64,000 nucleotides of DNA from Geobacter sp. Its GTDB lineage: Bacteria; Desulfobacterota; Desulfuromonadia; Geobacterales; Pseudopelobacteraceae. Of this stretch, positions 38,130 to 46,344 are shown piece by piece. A program made the position numbers and the translations under genes. Numbering within the stretch: the stretch's first letter is position 1; each line of letters opens with the position of its first letter. The DNA lies in contig PJFB01000001.1 of NCBI GenBank assembly GCA_003574895.1, positions 372,001 through 436,000 of the forward strand, written 5' to 3'. A model generated the notes under the pieces. It saw nothing but the letters and a program-made list of their open reading frames with translations. It was not told where the DNA came from and did no database searches.

Positions 38130-39401
38130 CTATTCGCAGGTGAAGTTGGCTTCGATGCGCCGGTTCTTTGCTCTGCCTTCCTTGGTTTTGTTGCTGGCAA
38201 TCGGCTTGGTGAGTCCGTAGCCTTTGGCCGTGATGCGGTCCGGGGCGATGCTGAAGTTTTTGATGAGATAGTTGCGGACGCTGTCGGCACGCCTTTGGGA
38301 GAGCTTGAGATTGCTCGCCTTGCTGCCTACGTTGTCGGTGTGCCCGTCAATGGTACCCTTGGCATTGGGGAATTCAATCAGGAAGTCGCCGACCTTTTTG
38401 AGTTCGTCATGGAATTGGGGCTTTATATCCGACTTGTTGGTGTCGAAGTTGATGTCAATGATTGTGGGTGTGCAAAGATTGACAGGGGCTGCCTTGGGCT
38501 GTACCGCCTCTACGACTGGAGGCGGAGGCATAACAACCGCGATGTCGGCATTGCTCGATGTGTTGCCACCGTCGCCGCTGCAATTGATGGTATATGCTGT
38601 GTCGCTTTCCGGGGTAATGCTCATGGAACCCTGAAGTTGAACCGATCCGATGCCGGGCTGGATGTCGCATTTGGAAGCATTCTGCGAGGTCCAGGCAAGG
38701 ATTGCCGGTTCACCCTTGGTGATTTTGCCTGGATTGACCGTCAGGCTGCTGGTGGGAGCCGGTGGTGGTGGCGGTACTACAACTGGAGCCGGGGCGGGTG
38801 GTGGTGGCGGTGTTTCAACCTTTGCCGGGGCCGGTGGTGGCTCAACCGGTTTTGCAGCAGGGGTCTCACTGCCAAGCGGTAGGTAGAAACCGACAGTGTA
38901 TTCAACCGCTTGCAGAGTGTCACCGTGCTTATAGATCAGGTGGCGGACATCAGCCCGTAACGCAAAGCTGTCGTTAATGAAATATTTAAGTCCAGCACCG
39001 TAATCAAAAGCGCCCTTGGGCCTGGCAGCACTATTGGTGGCGGTGTCACCCTTGAAGTTAACGGCGGCGTATCCTGCTGCCACATATGGAACAAAGTTGC
39101 TTTCCGGCATGAAGTGATACAGCAGATCGCCACCATACCGGAAAAAGTCTACATTGTTACCCGTGATGGTGCCCTTGGTGTAGGCATAATCAAAAAGACC
39201 TTCGACGCCGAAGGCATCGGTGAAGTTGTAGCCAAGTCGCAGGCCGTAGACCGGGCGGGTTTGCAAGTGTTGTTTGCCGTCAAAAGTGATGCCGCCAACC
39301 ACTGGTGAGAGAGAGAATTTCTCTTCCTTGTTGCCTGCAGATGCCGTTGTTGCTATTGCGAGCAAAGCCCCGGCGATCAACAACGTAGTTTGTTTTCTCA
39401 A
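38130..39401 (-). CDS. OmpA-family outer membrane protein with Ig-like insert
   Basis: 423 aa from a TTG start at 39401, chosen because AAAGGAGG lies 8 nt upstream and a signal peptide (TTLLIAGALLAIATTASAG) follows at once; the frame extended to 39542 has no such signal. Domains: eight-strand barrel (~25-185), Pro-rich linker (PPPAPAKVETPPPPP), an Ig-like domain (~235-300), second Pro stretch, and an OmpA peptidoglycan-binding domain (INFDTNKSDIKPQF, GHTDNVGS, LSQRRADSVRNYL, ending NRRIEANFTCE). It would tether the outer membrane to peptidoglycan. mscL lies 68 nt upstream on the same strand. Confidence 0.9.
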   Translation of the reverse strand: MRKQTTLLIAGALLAIATTASAGNKEEKFSLSPVVGGITFDGKQHLQTRPVYGLRLGYNFTDAFGVEGLFDYAYTKGTITGNNVDFFRYGGDLLYHFMPESNFVPYVAAGYAAVNFKGDTATNSAARPKGAFDYGAGLKYFINDSFALRADVRHLIYKHGDTLQAVEYTVGFYLPLGSETPAAKPVEPPPAPAKVETPPPPPAPAPVVVPPPPPAPTSSLTVNPGKITKGEPAILAWTSQNASKCDIQPGIGSVQLQGSMSITPESDTAYTINCSGDGGNTSSNADIAVVMPPPPVVEAVQPKAAPVNLCTPTIIDINFDTNKSDIKPQFHDELKKVGDFLIEFPNAKGTIDGHTDNVGSKASNLKLSQRRADSVRNYLIKNFSIAPDRITAKGYGLTKPIASNKTKEGRAKNRRIEANFTCE

Positions 39402-39436
39402 TGTTTGTTCCTCCTTTGGATGGGAAATGATGGTAT

Positions 39437-39459
39437 CGGGATTTAAATGGTTAATCCCG
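39437..39459. other. Small inverted repeat between mscL and ompA
   Basis: 7-bp perfect stem (39437-39443 with 39453-39459), 9-nt loop, in the 68-nt mscL-ompA spacer. No T-tract, so more likely an mRNA hairpin in the ompA leader than a terminator. Confidence 0.35.
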
Positions 39460-39469
39460 GTAACCCGGA

Positions 39470-39904
39470 TTACTCCAGTGCCGATGTACAGAATGGGCAG
39501 CGGACAGCTTTTATTGGTATCTTTGAAAGACATAGCGGGCAATCTTTGGTGTCAGGTTCCGGCGCTGGTGGTGCTTCGCGTTTTAAGCGATTGATCTGCT
39601 TGATCATGATGAAAACCACAAACGCCATGATGGTGAAGTCAACAAGCGTATTGATGAACAGGCCATAATTGATGGTCGCTGCACCGGCCTTTTTCGCTTC
39701 GGCGAGGGTTTCGAATTCTTTTCCGGACAGGTTGATAAACAACGCCGAGAAATCCATTTTTCCCAGCAACATTCCCAGTGGGGGCATGACGATGTCATTG
39801 ACAAAGGATTGGACAACCTTGTTGAAAGCGGCGCCGATAATGATGCCTACTGCCAGGTCGATGACATTTCCCTTTAATGCGAATTCCTTGAATTCCTTGA
39901 ACAT
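39470..39904 (-). CDS. mscL: Large-conductance mechanosensitive channel with C-terminal zinc ribbon
   Basis: Opens on membrane tension to release solutes in osmotic downshock. 144 aa. N-terminal [27 protein letters not shown] and first transmembrane helix, then DIVMPPLG, second helix ([15 protein letters not shown]) and Lys/Arg after it are classical MscL. The C-terminus differs from E. coli: after the PPAPEPD linker it carries CPLC and CPFC, a four-cysteine rubredoxin/zinc-ribbon-like knuckle. GGAG lies 6 nt before the ATG. It is the first gene of the minus-strand island. Confidence 0.93.
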   Translation of the reverse strand: MFKEFKEFALKGNVIDLAVGIIIGAAFNKVVQSFVNDIVMPPLGMLLGKMDFSALFINLSGKEFETLAEAKKAGAATINYGLFINTLVDFTIMAFVVFIMIKQINRLKREAPPAPEPDTKDCPLCLSKIPIKAVRCPFCTSALE

Positions 39905-40257
39905 CGTTGTCTCCGTCGATTTGTGGGATCATTGTCAATAACAGTCTGGGTTTGCTTAAAAAATCAAAGCAGTTGAGTTATTGTTTATGCTTCGAGAGCC
40001 ATATGGTGGAACAGGCTGCTCTGTGAAAAATGGTTTTACTCAACGCGTGATAGCGGCTGCAGTAGAGTCTCTTAGAAATTAATAGGATTTTAGCTTAAAA
40101 AATTGGTAATTCAAGTTAGTTTTTACGATTTGTTTCTCCTGTGGTACATTTATGTAAATTTTAAAGACAGTTTAAACGCCAATTCGCCAAACAGATCTGT
40201 CCGGCCAAGTGGTAATAGCTGCCGGTGTACCGAAGCCGAAACGAAAGGAGAACAGCC
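39905..40257. other. Divergent intergenic region between mscL and the EF-G paralog
   Basis: 353 nt, AT-rich from about 40070 to 40190, and divergent, so promoters of both neighbours should lie here. I see no convincing consensus pair, RNA gene or repeat. AAAGGAG at 40244-40250 is the ribosome binding site of the next gene. Confidence 0.6.
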
Positions 40258-42318
40258 ATTCAACCCCTCGACACCATACGAAACTTCGGCATCATCTCCC
40301 ATATCGATGCCGGCAAGACCACCGTGTCGGAGCGAATCCTCTTCTATAGTGGGGAAACCCACAAAATGGGGGAGGTGCACAACGGCCTGGCAGTCATGGA
40401 CTGGATGCCCCAGGAGCAGGAGCGGGGAATCACCATTACCGCCACTGCCACCACCTGCCGTTGGGGTGAGTACCGCTTCAACCTTATCGATACCCCCGGG
40501 CATATAGACTTTACCATTGAGGTGGAAAGAACGCTCAGGGCCTTGGATGGGGCAGTGGCAATCTTCAGCGCCGTGGAAGGGGTTCAGCCCCAGAGCGAGT
40601 CTGTCTGGCGCCAGGCCGACCGTTACGGTGTGCCCCGGATCTGCTTCATCAACAAGATGGACCGGGTCGGCGCTGATTATCTTAAAACTTTAAGCCAGAT
40701 GGAGGAGAGGCTCAAGGCCCGTCCGGTGCTGCTGCAACTCCCCATCGAAGAAGATGGCGCTCTTGCGGGAGTGATAGATCTGGTGAGTGTTGAAGCACTC
40801 TTCTTCGATGAAAGCGACCTGGGAAAGACCGTGCGGAGGGGAGCGGTCCCGGCGGCCCTGGTCGAGCCGGTGACGGCAGCGCGTCTGACTTTGACCGAAA
40901 CTGTTGCGGATTTCGACGATTCGATCTTGACCGATTTTCTCGAAGGAAGGCCTGTGGACGGCCATCGCCTGAAGGAGGCATTGCGCAGAGTAACCATCGC
41001 CTGCCGAATCTTTCCGGTTCTGATAGGCTCGGCCCTGCGCAACAAAGGAATCCAGCCCTTGCTGGACGCGGTCGGCCAATATCTCCCGTCACCTTTGGAT
41101 GCCAGGCCTGTGGCGGGCCGCCACCCATTGACCAGCGAACAGGAGACGGTTAGATGCGATCCTGGCGCCCCATTGCGCGCCCTGGCCTTTAAGGTGATGT
41201 CCGACGAAGGGCGGATGCTCACCTACCTGCGCCTCTACTCAGGCACCATCCGTCCCGGCAGTTCAGTTTACAACACAACGAGGCAGAACTCCGAGAGGGT
41301 CGGCAGGCTATTCCATATGCACTCACACCGGCGGGAGGAGATAAATGCAGCTACTGCCGGCGATATTGTTGCCGTACTCGGCTTCAGGGAAACACTCACA
41401 GGCGACACACTGTGTGATCCGGAACATCATTTGTTGTTGGAAGGACTTTCCGTGCCGGAGCCGGTAGTGTCGATTGCCGTTGAGCCAAAAGCGGCGGAAG
41501 ACCGCAAAAAATTTCCTGGTGCCCTGGAGAGGCTGCAATGGGAAGACCCCACCTTCCGGGTTCATGAGGACGAGGAGACCGGCCAGACCATCCTTACCGG
41601 CATGGGTGAACTCCACCTGGAGATTATAGTGGACCGGCTCGAACGGGAATGTGGCGTACGGGTTACGACCGGACGGCCCAGGGTGGTTTACCGGGAAACC
41701 TTGCGCCGGGCCGTCACCCGCAAGGAATTGTTCCGCAGGGAAGGGGAGGGAAGGATAGATGTCGGAGAGGTCCACCTGCGGCTCACCCCATTGCCCCGCA
41801 GCAGCGGGTTGCGGATCTTGTTGCCGCCAGCGACTGCCACCATTACTCCGGAGTTGTTGAAGGCGGTCGAGGAAAGTCTTTACCAAGGGTGCCAAGCCGG
41901 CTGCCGGACCGGTTACCCGCTAACCGACCTGGAGGTCGAGGTGCTGGACATTCCCTTTGAGCAGGGAGTGACAAGCGAGTCCGGCATCAAGGCCGCTGCC
42001 CAGCGGGGCGTGCTCATGGCGGCCCGCGAAGGGAGCCCGTACCTTCTGGAGCCGCTCATGGCCCTGGAACTGACTTTGCCGGCGGAATATCTGGGTAGGG
42101 TCCTTGGTACCCTGCAACAGAAGGGGGGCAGGGTAGAGGGGGGAAGCATTGGGCACGGCGATATCGAGGTGCTGCATGCGACCGTGTCCCTGGCCGAGAT
42201 GTTCGGTTACATGACCGAATTGCGCAGCGCCACCAAGGGGAGGGGCGGGTACACCATGGAATTCTCCCGATTTGAAGAGGCACCGGCAGAAATCCAGCAT
42301 CGCTTCGGCCTGGAATAA
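40258..42318 (+). CDS. Elongation factor G paralog (EF-G2 type)
   Basis: GTPase of the ribosome translocase family. 686 aa from 40258. Seen: IRNFGIISHIDAGKTT with the P-loop, RGITITATA, DTPGHIDF, NKMD, and the later EF-G domains with LTGMGELHLEIIVDRLERE and EMFGYMTELRS, TKGRGGYTMEF. It differs from main EF-G in several variable regions and has no ribosomal operon around it, so a specialised paralog is likely. The best Shine-Dalgarno (AAAGGAG) sits 7 nt before an ATT codon at 40258 that begins the conserved sequence; an in-frame GTG at 40225 has none. ATT is thus the probable start. Confidence 0.88.
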   Translation: MQPLDTIRNFGIISHIDAGKTTVSERILFYSGETHKMGEVHNGLAVMDWMPQEQERGITITATATTCRWGEYRFNLIDTPGHIDFTIEVERTLRALDGAVAIFSAVEGVQPQSESVWRQADRYGVPRICFINKMDRVGADYLKTLSQMEERLKARPVLLQLPIEEDGALAGVIDLVSVEALFFDESDLGKTVRRGAVPAALVEPVTAARLTLTETVADFDDSILTDFLEGRPVDGHRLKEALRRVTIACRIFPVLIGSALRNKGIQPLLDAVGQYLPSPLDARPVAGRHPLTSEQETVRCDPGAPLRALAFKVMSDEGRMLTYLRLYSGTIRPGSSVYNTTRQNSERVGRLFHMHSHRREEINAATAGDIVAVLGFRETLTGDTLCDPEHHLLLEGLSVPEPVVSIAVEPKAAEDRKKFPGALERLQWEDPTFRVHEDEETGQTILTGMGELHLEIIVDRLERECGVRVTTGRPRVVYRETLRRAVTRKELFRREGEGRIDVGEVHLRLTPLPRSSGLRILLPPATATITPELLKAVEESLYQGCQAGCRTGYPLTDLEVEVLDIPFEQGVTSESGIKAAAQRGVLMAAREGSPYLLEPLMALELTLPAEYLGRVLGTLQQKGGRVEGGSIGHGDIEVLHATVSLAEMFGYMTELRSATKGRGGYTMEFSRFEEAPAEIQHRFGLE

Positions 42319-42343
42319 GCATAATGAATTGTGAGGACATGTC

Positions 42344-42835
42344 GTGAAAGATCACGATAAAACAGGGATATATATAATAGTTGCCATGACCGAAGACGGA
42401 ATTATCGGCAAAGGGAATGAATTGCCATGGCGAATTTCAGAGGAGTTGAAGCTCTTTAAAAAACTGACTCTTGAGAGCACGGTAATCATGGGGCGACATA
42501 CCTTTGAGTCCATAGGCCGGTCATTACCGGACCGAAACAACATAGTCGTCAGTTCCACCTTGCCTCCCAGGGAAGGATTACAGATCGCGAAAAACCTGGA
42601 TGAGGCCCTGATGCTTGGGTATTCGTTGGAAAAGAAGATTTTTGTCATTGGCGGAGCGGAACTATACGAAAAGGCACTTTCAGTGGCCGATTATATGTAT
42701 GTTTCCCGGATTCATGATCGTTACGAAGGTGACGTACGATTTCCCCTATACGATAAAAGCCTTTGGCACCTGGACTATGAAGTTAGTTTCGATGAGTTTA
42801 CGCTATGCTTCTATTCAATGACGCCCAAGCAGTAG
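42344..42835 (+). CDS. folA: Dihydrofolate reductase
   Basis: Reduces dihydrofolate to tetrahydrofolate with NADPH. 163 aa, normal length. Seen: IIVAMTEDGIIGKGNELPWRI near the N-terminus (with the family Trp-Arg segment), VIMGRHTFESIGRSLPDR at ~47-64, and IFVIGGAELYEKAL at ~100. GTG start at 42344 with GAGGA 6 nt upstream. It follows the EF-G paralog by 25 nt; the two are probably one transcript. Confidence 0.93.
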   Translation: MKDHDKTGIYIIVAMTEDGIIGKGNELPWRISEELKLFKKLTLESTVIMGRHTFESIGRSLPDRNNIVVSSTLPPREGLQIAKNLDEALMLGYSLEKKIFVIGGAELYEKALSVADYMYVSRIHDRYEGDVRFPLYDKSLWHLDYEVSFDEFTLCFYSMTPKQ

Positions 42836-42950
42836 GACCGTTCCCGCTGTTGCCACCTCATCCGGCCCTCGGCCGTCTTCTCCTTTACGTCTGCCGTGTC
42901 ATCGGTAAAAAGTTACTGGCGGTTGATCAGTTCCTGTGACTACCACTTTC

Positions 42951-42978
42951 TTGTATTTTTAATAATATCTGATAAATT
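42951..42978 (+). promoter_or_regulatory. Probable promoter of the amino-acid dehydrogenase (leaderless mRNA)
   Basis: TTGTAT (42951-42956), 16-nt spacer, TAAATT (42973-42978). The ATG of the downstream gene starts 7 nt after the -10, at the expected transcription start, and no Shine-Dalgarno is visible, so the mRNA may be leaderless. Confidence 0.5.
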
Positions 42979-42984
42979 GTACTC

Positions 42985-44076
42985 ATGAATGAAATTACCT
43001 TTGACGATATCGGCCCGGCCAGGATAATCCGGCTTTATTCCGCCAAGGAAGGTCTGCACGCCGTGGTGGTGATCGACAATATCGCCCTGGGTCCGGCCAT
43101 TGGCGGCGTCAGGATGTCGCCTGCCGTAACAGTGGAAGAGGTCATGCGCCTGGCTCGGACCATGACCCTCAAGAATTCCATTGCCGGTCTGCCCCATGGC
43201 GGTGCCAAGGCAGGGATAATCGCTGACCCGGTCAGTCCGCTGAAGGAGCGCTGGTTTCGGGTCTTTGCCCGCATGATCAAGGATCTCGACGAGTATATCC
43301 CTGGCCCGGACATGGGCTGCGACGAAACCGCCATGGCCTGGATTCATGACGAAACCGGCCGTTCGGTGGGGCTGCCCGAAGAGCTAGGCGGTTTGCCTCT
43401 GGACAAACTGGGCGCCACTGGGTTCGGCCTGGCCGAGTGCGCCGAGGTGGCCGCGCCGTTTGCCGGCATCCAGCTGGCAGGGGCACGGATCGCCCTGGAG
43501 GGTTTCGGCAGCGTTGGCAAGGCCGCTGCCCGTTATCTCACTGCAAAAGGGGCAATCCTGGTGGCGGTATCGGACTCGCGGGGGGCGGTACATAACCCGT
43601 CGGGCATGTCTGCCGAGGAATTGATGGTCATAAAACAGGAAACCGGCAGCGTCATGCATCATGGCAAGGGCACCCGTATCCGGTCCAGTGAACTGTTCGG
43701 CATCGATTGCGACATCCTCATTCCTGCCGCCACACCGGACGTGATCCATGAGGGGAACGCGGCCAACATAAAGGCCCGCATGATCTTGCAGGGGGCCAAC
43801 ATTCCGGCCACGGCAGGGGCGGAGCAAATGCTTCACGAGCGCAAAGTTCTGGTTGTGCCGGACTTCATCGCCAATGCCGGCGGGGTCATCATGGCGGCCA
43901 TGGAATATGCCGGCAGTACGGAACAGGAGACCTTTGCGGCCATTGCGGACCGGATCAGGAAAAATTCCCGCAAGATCCTTGAAAAGGCGGCAGCGGAACA
44001 GCTCCTCCCCAGGGCCGCGGCTGTCATCCTGGCCCGCGAGAGGGTTTGCACGGCCATGGCCTACCAGGATTACTGA
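42985..44076 (+). CDS. Leu/Val/Phe/Glu-dehydrogenase family protein, probable leucine dehydrogenase
   Basis: NAD-dependent oxidative deamination of an amino acid to its 2-oxoacid. 363 aa, the short length of leucine/valine/phenylalanine dehydrogenases rather than glutamate dehydrogenase. Seen: LGPAIGGVRM at 35-44, catalytic lysines Lys63 (TLKNSIAGLPHGGAKAG) and Lys75, PGPDMGCDE near 107, and NAD motif GFGSVG at 173-178. The neighbouring branched-chain 2-oxoacid dehydrogenase (44105-47400) makes leucine, isoleucine or valine the likely substrate. It is convergent with that operon. No ribosome binding site is visible. Confidence 0.82.
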   Translation: MNEITFDDIGPARIIRLYSAKEGLHAVVVIDNIALGPAIGGVRMSPAVTVEEVMRLARTMTLKNSIAGLPHGGAKAGIIADPVSPLKERWFRVFARMIKDLDEYIPGPDMGCDETAMAWIHDETGRSVGLPEELGGLPLDKLGATGFGLAECAEVAAPFAGIQLAGARIALEGFGSVGKAAARYLTAKGAILVAVSDSRGAVHNPSGMSAEELMVIKQETGSVMHHGKGTRIRSSELFGIDCDILIPAATPDVIHEGNAANIKARMILQGANIPATAGAEQMLHERKVLVVPDFIANAGGVIMAAMEYAGSTEQETFAAIADRIRKNSRKILEKAAAEQLLPRAAAVILARERVCTAMAYQDY

Positions 44077-44104
44077 GGTTCCTTACCTTTCAGGTCATCC
44101 CATC

Positions 44105-45301
44105 TCAAGTACTTTCTATGAACAACAGCGCCGGGTCCTCCAGGTAGCGCACGACCTTGCCCAGAAACAGGGCCGCATCGGCGCCGTCGGTGACGCGGTG
44201 GTCAAAGGTCAGAGCCAGCGGCAGGATCTTGCGGATAGCGATCTTGCCTTTGTGCACCCATGGGCGCTCGCTGATCCGGCCGCACCCCATGATCGCCACA
44301 TCGGGCCAGTTGATGATCGGGGTGGCAAAGGTACCGCCAAAGTGCCCGTAGTTGGTGATGGTAAAGCTGCTTCCCTTGAGTTCCTCGATGCCGATGGTCC
44401 GCTCCCGGGCCTTGATCCCCAGTTCATGAATTTCCACTGCCAGTTCGAGAATGCTCTTTTTGTCCACGTCGCGAATGACCGGCACCATCAGGCCGTCAGG
44501 GGTCTCCACGGCAATGCCGAAATGGTAGTGTTGTTTGAGGATGATCGTCTCTGTGGCGTCGTCGATGGCGGCATTCAGGTAGGGGTGTTCGCGCAGGGCG
44601 TGCTGGGCGGCCTTGATGAAGAATGGCATGAACGTCAGGTGCGTGCCGCGCGATTCGACCTCGTGCTGCTCCCGTTCGCGCAGTCCCCACAGTTCGGTGA
44701 TGTCGGCTTCCTCCATGCCGCTGACAAAGGCGGTTGCCCGCTGGGAGGCGATCACGTTACGGGCAATGGTGCGCCGCAACCCCCGCAGAGGCAGCCTCTC
44801 CACAGGCCCGAATCTGTCCGCGGCCAGCTGCGGCTGGGGCCTGACCGCTTCCCGGTCCAGGTCTTCCGGGGTAATGCTGCCCCGGGGGCCGCTGCCCCGG
44901 ATGTTCCCCAGGTCGATGTCACGCTCCCGGGCCAGCTTCCGTACCAGGGGGGTGGCCAGTACCTCGAAGGTCTGTCTGGTTACAGGTCCGGAGTCTTCGT
45001 CTTTGGCCTCGGGCAACTCACCGACGATCCCGACCGACCCGCGGGTCGTGTTTGCGGCATCCCCTGCCTCGGCAATGGTGAGCAGTATCTCGCCGACCCT
45101 GGCGGTATCCCCCTCCCGGCAATTGATGCGGCTGATTATGCCAGCCCTGGGCGTAGGCACTTCCACCACGGCCTTGTCGGTCTCCACCTCTGCTATGGCC
45201 TGGTGCTCAACGACCCGGTCACCCTCCTTTACCAGCCACTTGCGCAGCTCGACCTCGGTTATACCTTCACCCAGGTCCGGTAGCTTGAATTCAAAAGGCA
45301 T
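44105..45301 (-). CDS. bkdC: Branched-chain 2-oxoacid dehydrogenase E2 (dihydrolipoamide acyltransferase)
   Basis: Transfers the acyl group from lipoyl to CoA. 398 aa: lipoyl domain with Lys43 in EVETDKAVVEV, a linker, peripheral subunit-binding domain (TPLVRKLARERDIDL, GSGPRGSI) and catalytic domain ending TFDHRVTDGADAALFLG. Start 45301 has AAGGAG at 7 nt. Third gene of an E1a-E1b-E2 operon on the minus strand, with a 79-nt gap after E1b. It has no E3 in the operon; lpdA at 24151 could supply it. The branched-chain assignment rests on operon context; acetoin or pyruvate cannot be excluded. Confidence 0.88.
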   Translation of the reverse strand: MPFEFKLPDLGEGITEVELRKWLVKEGDRVVEHQAIAEVETDKAVVEVPTPRAGIISRINCREGDTARVGEILLTIAEAGDAANTTRGSVGIVGELPEAKDEDSGPVTRQTFEVLATPLVRKLARERDIDLGNIRGSGPRGSITPEDLDREAVRPQPQLAADRFGPVERLPLRGLRRTIARNVIASQRATAFVSGMEEADITELWGLREREQHEVESRGTHLTFMPFFIKAAQHALREHPYLNAAIDDATETIILKQHYHFGIAVETPDGLMVPVIRDVDKKSILELAVEIHELGIKARERTIGIEELKGSSFTITNYGHFGGTFATPIINWPDVAIMGCGRISERPWVHKGKIAIRKILPLALTFDHRVTDGADAALFLGKVVRYLEDPALLFIEST

Positions 45302-45380
45302 ATAAGCGCTCCTTTGTTGCATGGGACTTATGGAACGGATAGGACACGTGGTGATTTATGTGCATTATTCGTCCGTTGGC

Positions 45381-46343
45381 CTAATATTGCAGCACCTCAT
45401 CCAGTGCCGCTCTGATCTGCTCCGCTGTCGGCAGATAGTGATCGATCAGCTTGCCCAGGGGAACCGGCACATCCGGGGCTGTTACCCGCAGCACCGGTGC
45501 CCGCAGGTGGAGGATGGCGTCTTCGGCAATCGTGGCGGCGATTTCGGCGCCAAGGCCGCAAGTCTTGATTGCCTCGTGGACTATGACCGCCCGCCCGGTT
45601 TTCCGGACCGATGCCAGCACGGTTTCGGCATCAAAGGGGCTGAGGGTCAGCAGATCGATCACATCCGCACTGTATGGCTCGACCGCCTTCAGTACTCGCT
45701 CCAGCATGCTTCCCCAGGCAATGACGGTGACATTGTCACCTGTCCTGGCCAACCGCGCCCGCCCCAGTTCCGTGAGGTACTCACCTTCAGGCACTTCCTC
45801 CCGGATGAGGCGGTAGAGCCTGGTCGGCTCCAGGTACAGGACAGGGTCCGGGTCGCGCAGGGCTGCCAGCATAAGGCCCTTTGCGGTGTATGGCCCTGAC
45901 GGCGCCACCACCTTGATGCCGGGAATGTGGCAGAAGATCGCCTCACTGCTCTCCTCGTGCAGTTCCGGGGCCTTGATGCCGGCGCCATATGGGGTCCGCA
46001 CCACCAGGGGACAGGTGTAACGGCCGCGGGAACGGGTGCGCAGCCGTGCCCCATGGGCCGACAGCTGGTCAAGGGCGGAATAGATGAACCCCATGAACTG
46101 GATCTCGGCCACCGGCCGCAGGCCATAGGCGGCCATGCCGGTGGCCGCGCCAACAATTCCGGACTCTGATAATGGGGTGTCGATCACCCGCTCCGCACCG
46201 AAATGCTCCCTCAGACCCTCGGTGACCCGGAACACGCCGCCGTCACGGCCCACGTCCTCGCCCATGACAACGACCCGGTCGTCCCGCGCCATCTCCTCGC
46301 GCAAGGCAAGGTTGATTGCCTGAACCATATTGAGCTTTGCCAT
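45381..46343 (-). CDS. bkdB: Branched-chain 2-oxoacid dehydrogenase E1 beta
   Basis: Pairs with E1 alpha to decarboxylate a 2-oxoacid and acylate the lipoyl arm of E2. 320 aa, normal length. Seen: NLALREEMARDDRVVVMGEDVG at the start, DTPLSESGIVGAATGMAAYG, RTPYGAGIKAPELHEESSEA, and EAIKTCGLGAEIAA. The open frame extends 5' inside E1 alpha to 46982, but the ATG at 46343, right after the E1 alpha stop (TGA, one base, ATG) with AGGAAGGG upstream, is clearly the start. Confidence 0.9.
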   Translation of the reverse strand: MAKLNMVQAINLALREEMARDDRVVVMGEDVGRDGGVFRVTEGLREHFGAERVIDTPLSESGIVGAATGMAAYGLRPVAEIQFMGFIYSALDQLSAHGARLRTRSRGRYTCPLVVRTPYGAGIKAPELHEESSEAIFCHIPGIKVVAPSGPYTAKGLMLAALRDPDPVLYLEPTRLYRLIREEVPEGEYLTELGRARLARTGDNVTVIAWGSMLERVLKAVEPYSADVIDLLTLSPFDAETVLASVRKTGRAVIVHEAIKTCGLGAEIAATIAEDAILHLRAPVLRVTAPDVPVPLGKLIDHYLPTAEQIRAALDEVLQY

Positions 46344-46344
46344 G

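Noticed and set aside
43853-45283. 476-aa + strand frame over the dehydrogenase end and the E2 gene
   Set aside because: Antisense to the well-supported branched-chain E2 and overlapping the dehydrogenase 3' end out of frame; composition is not protein-like.
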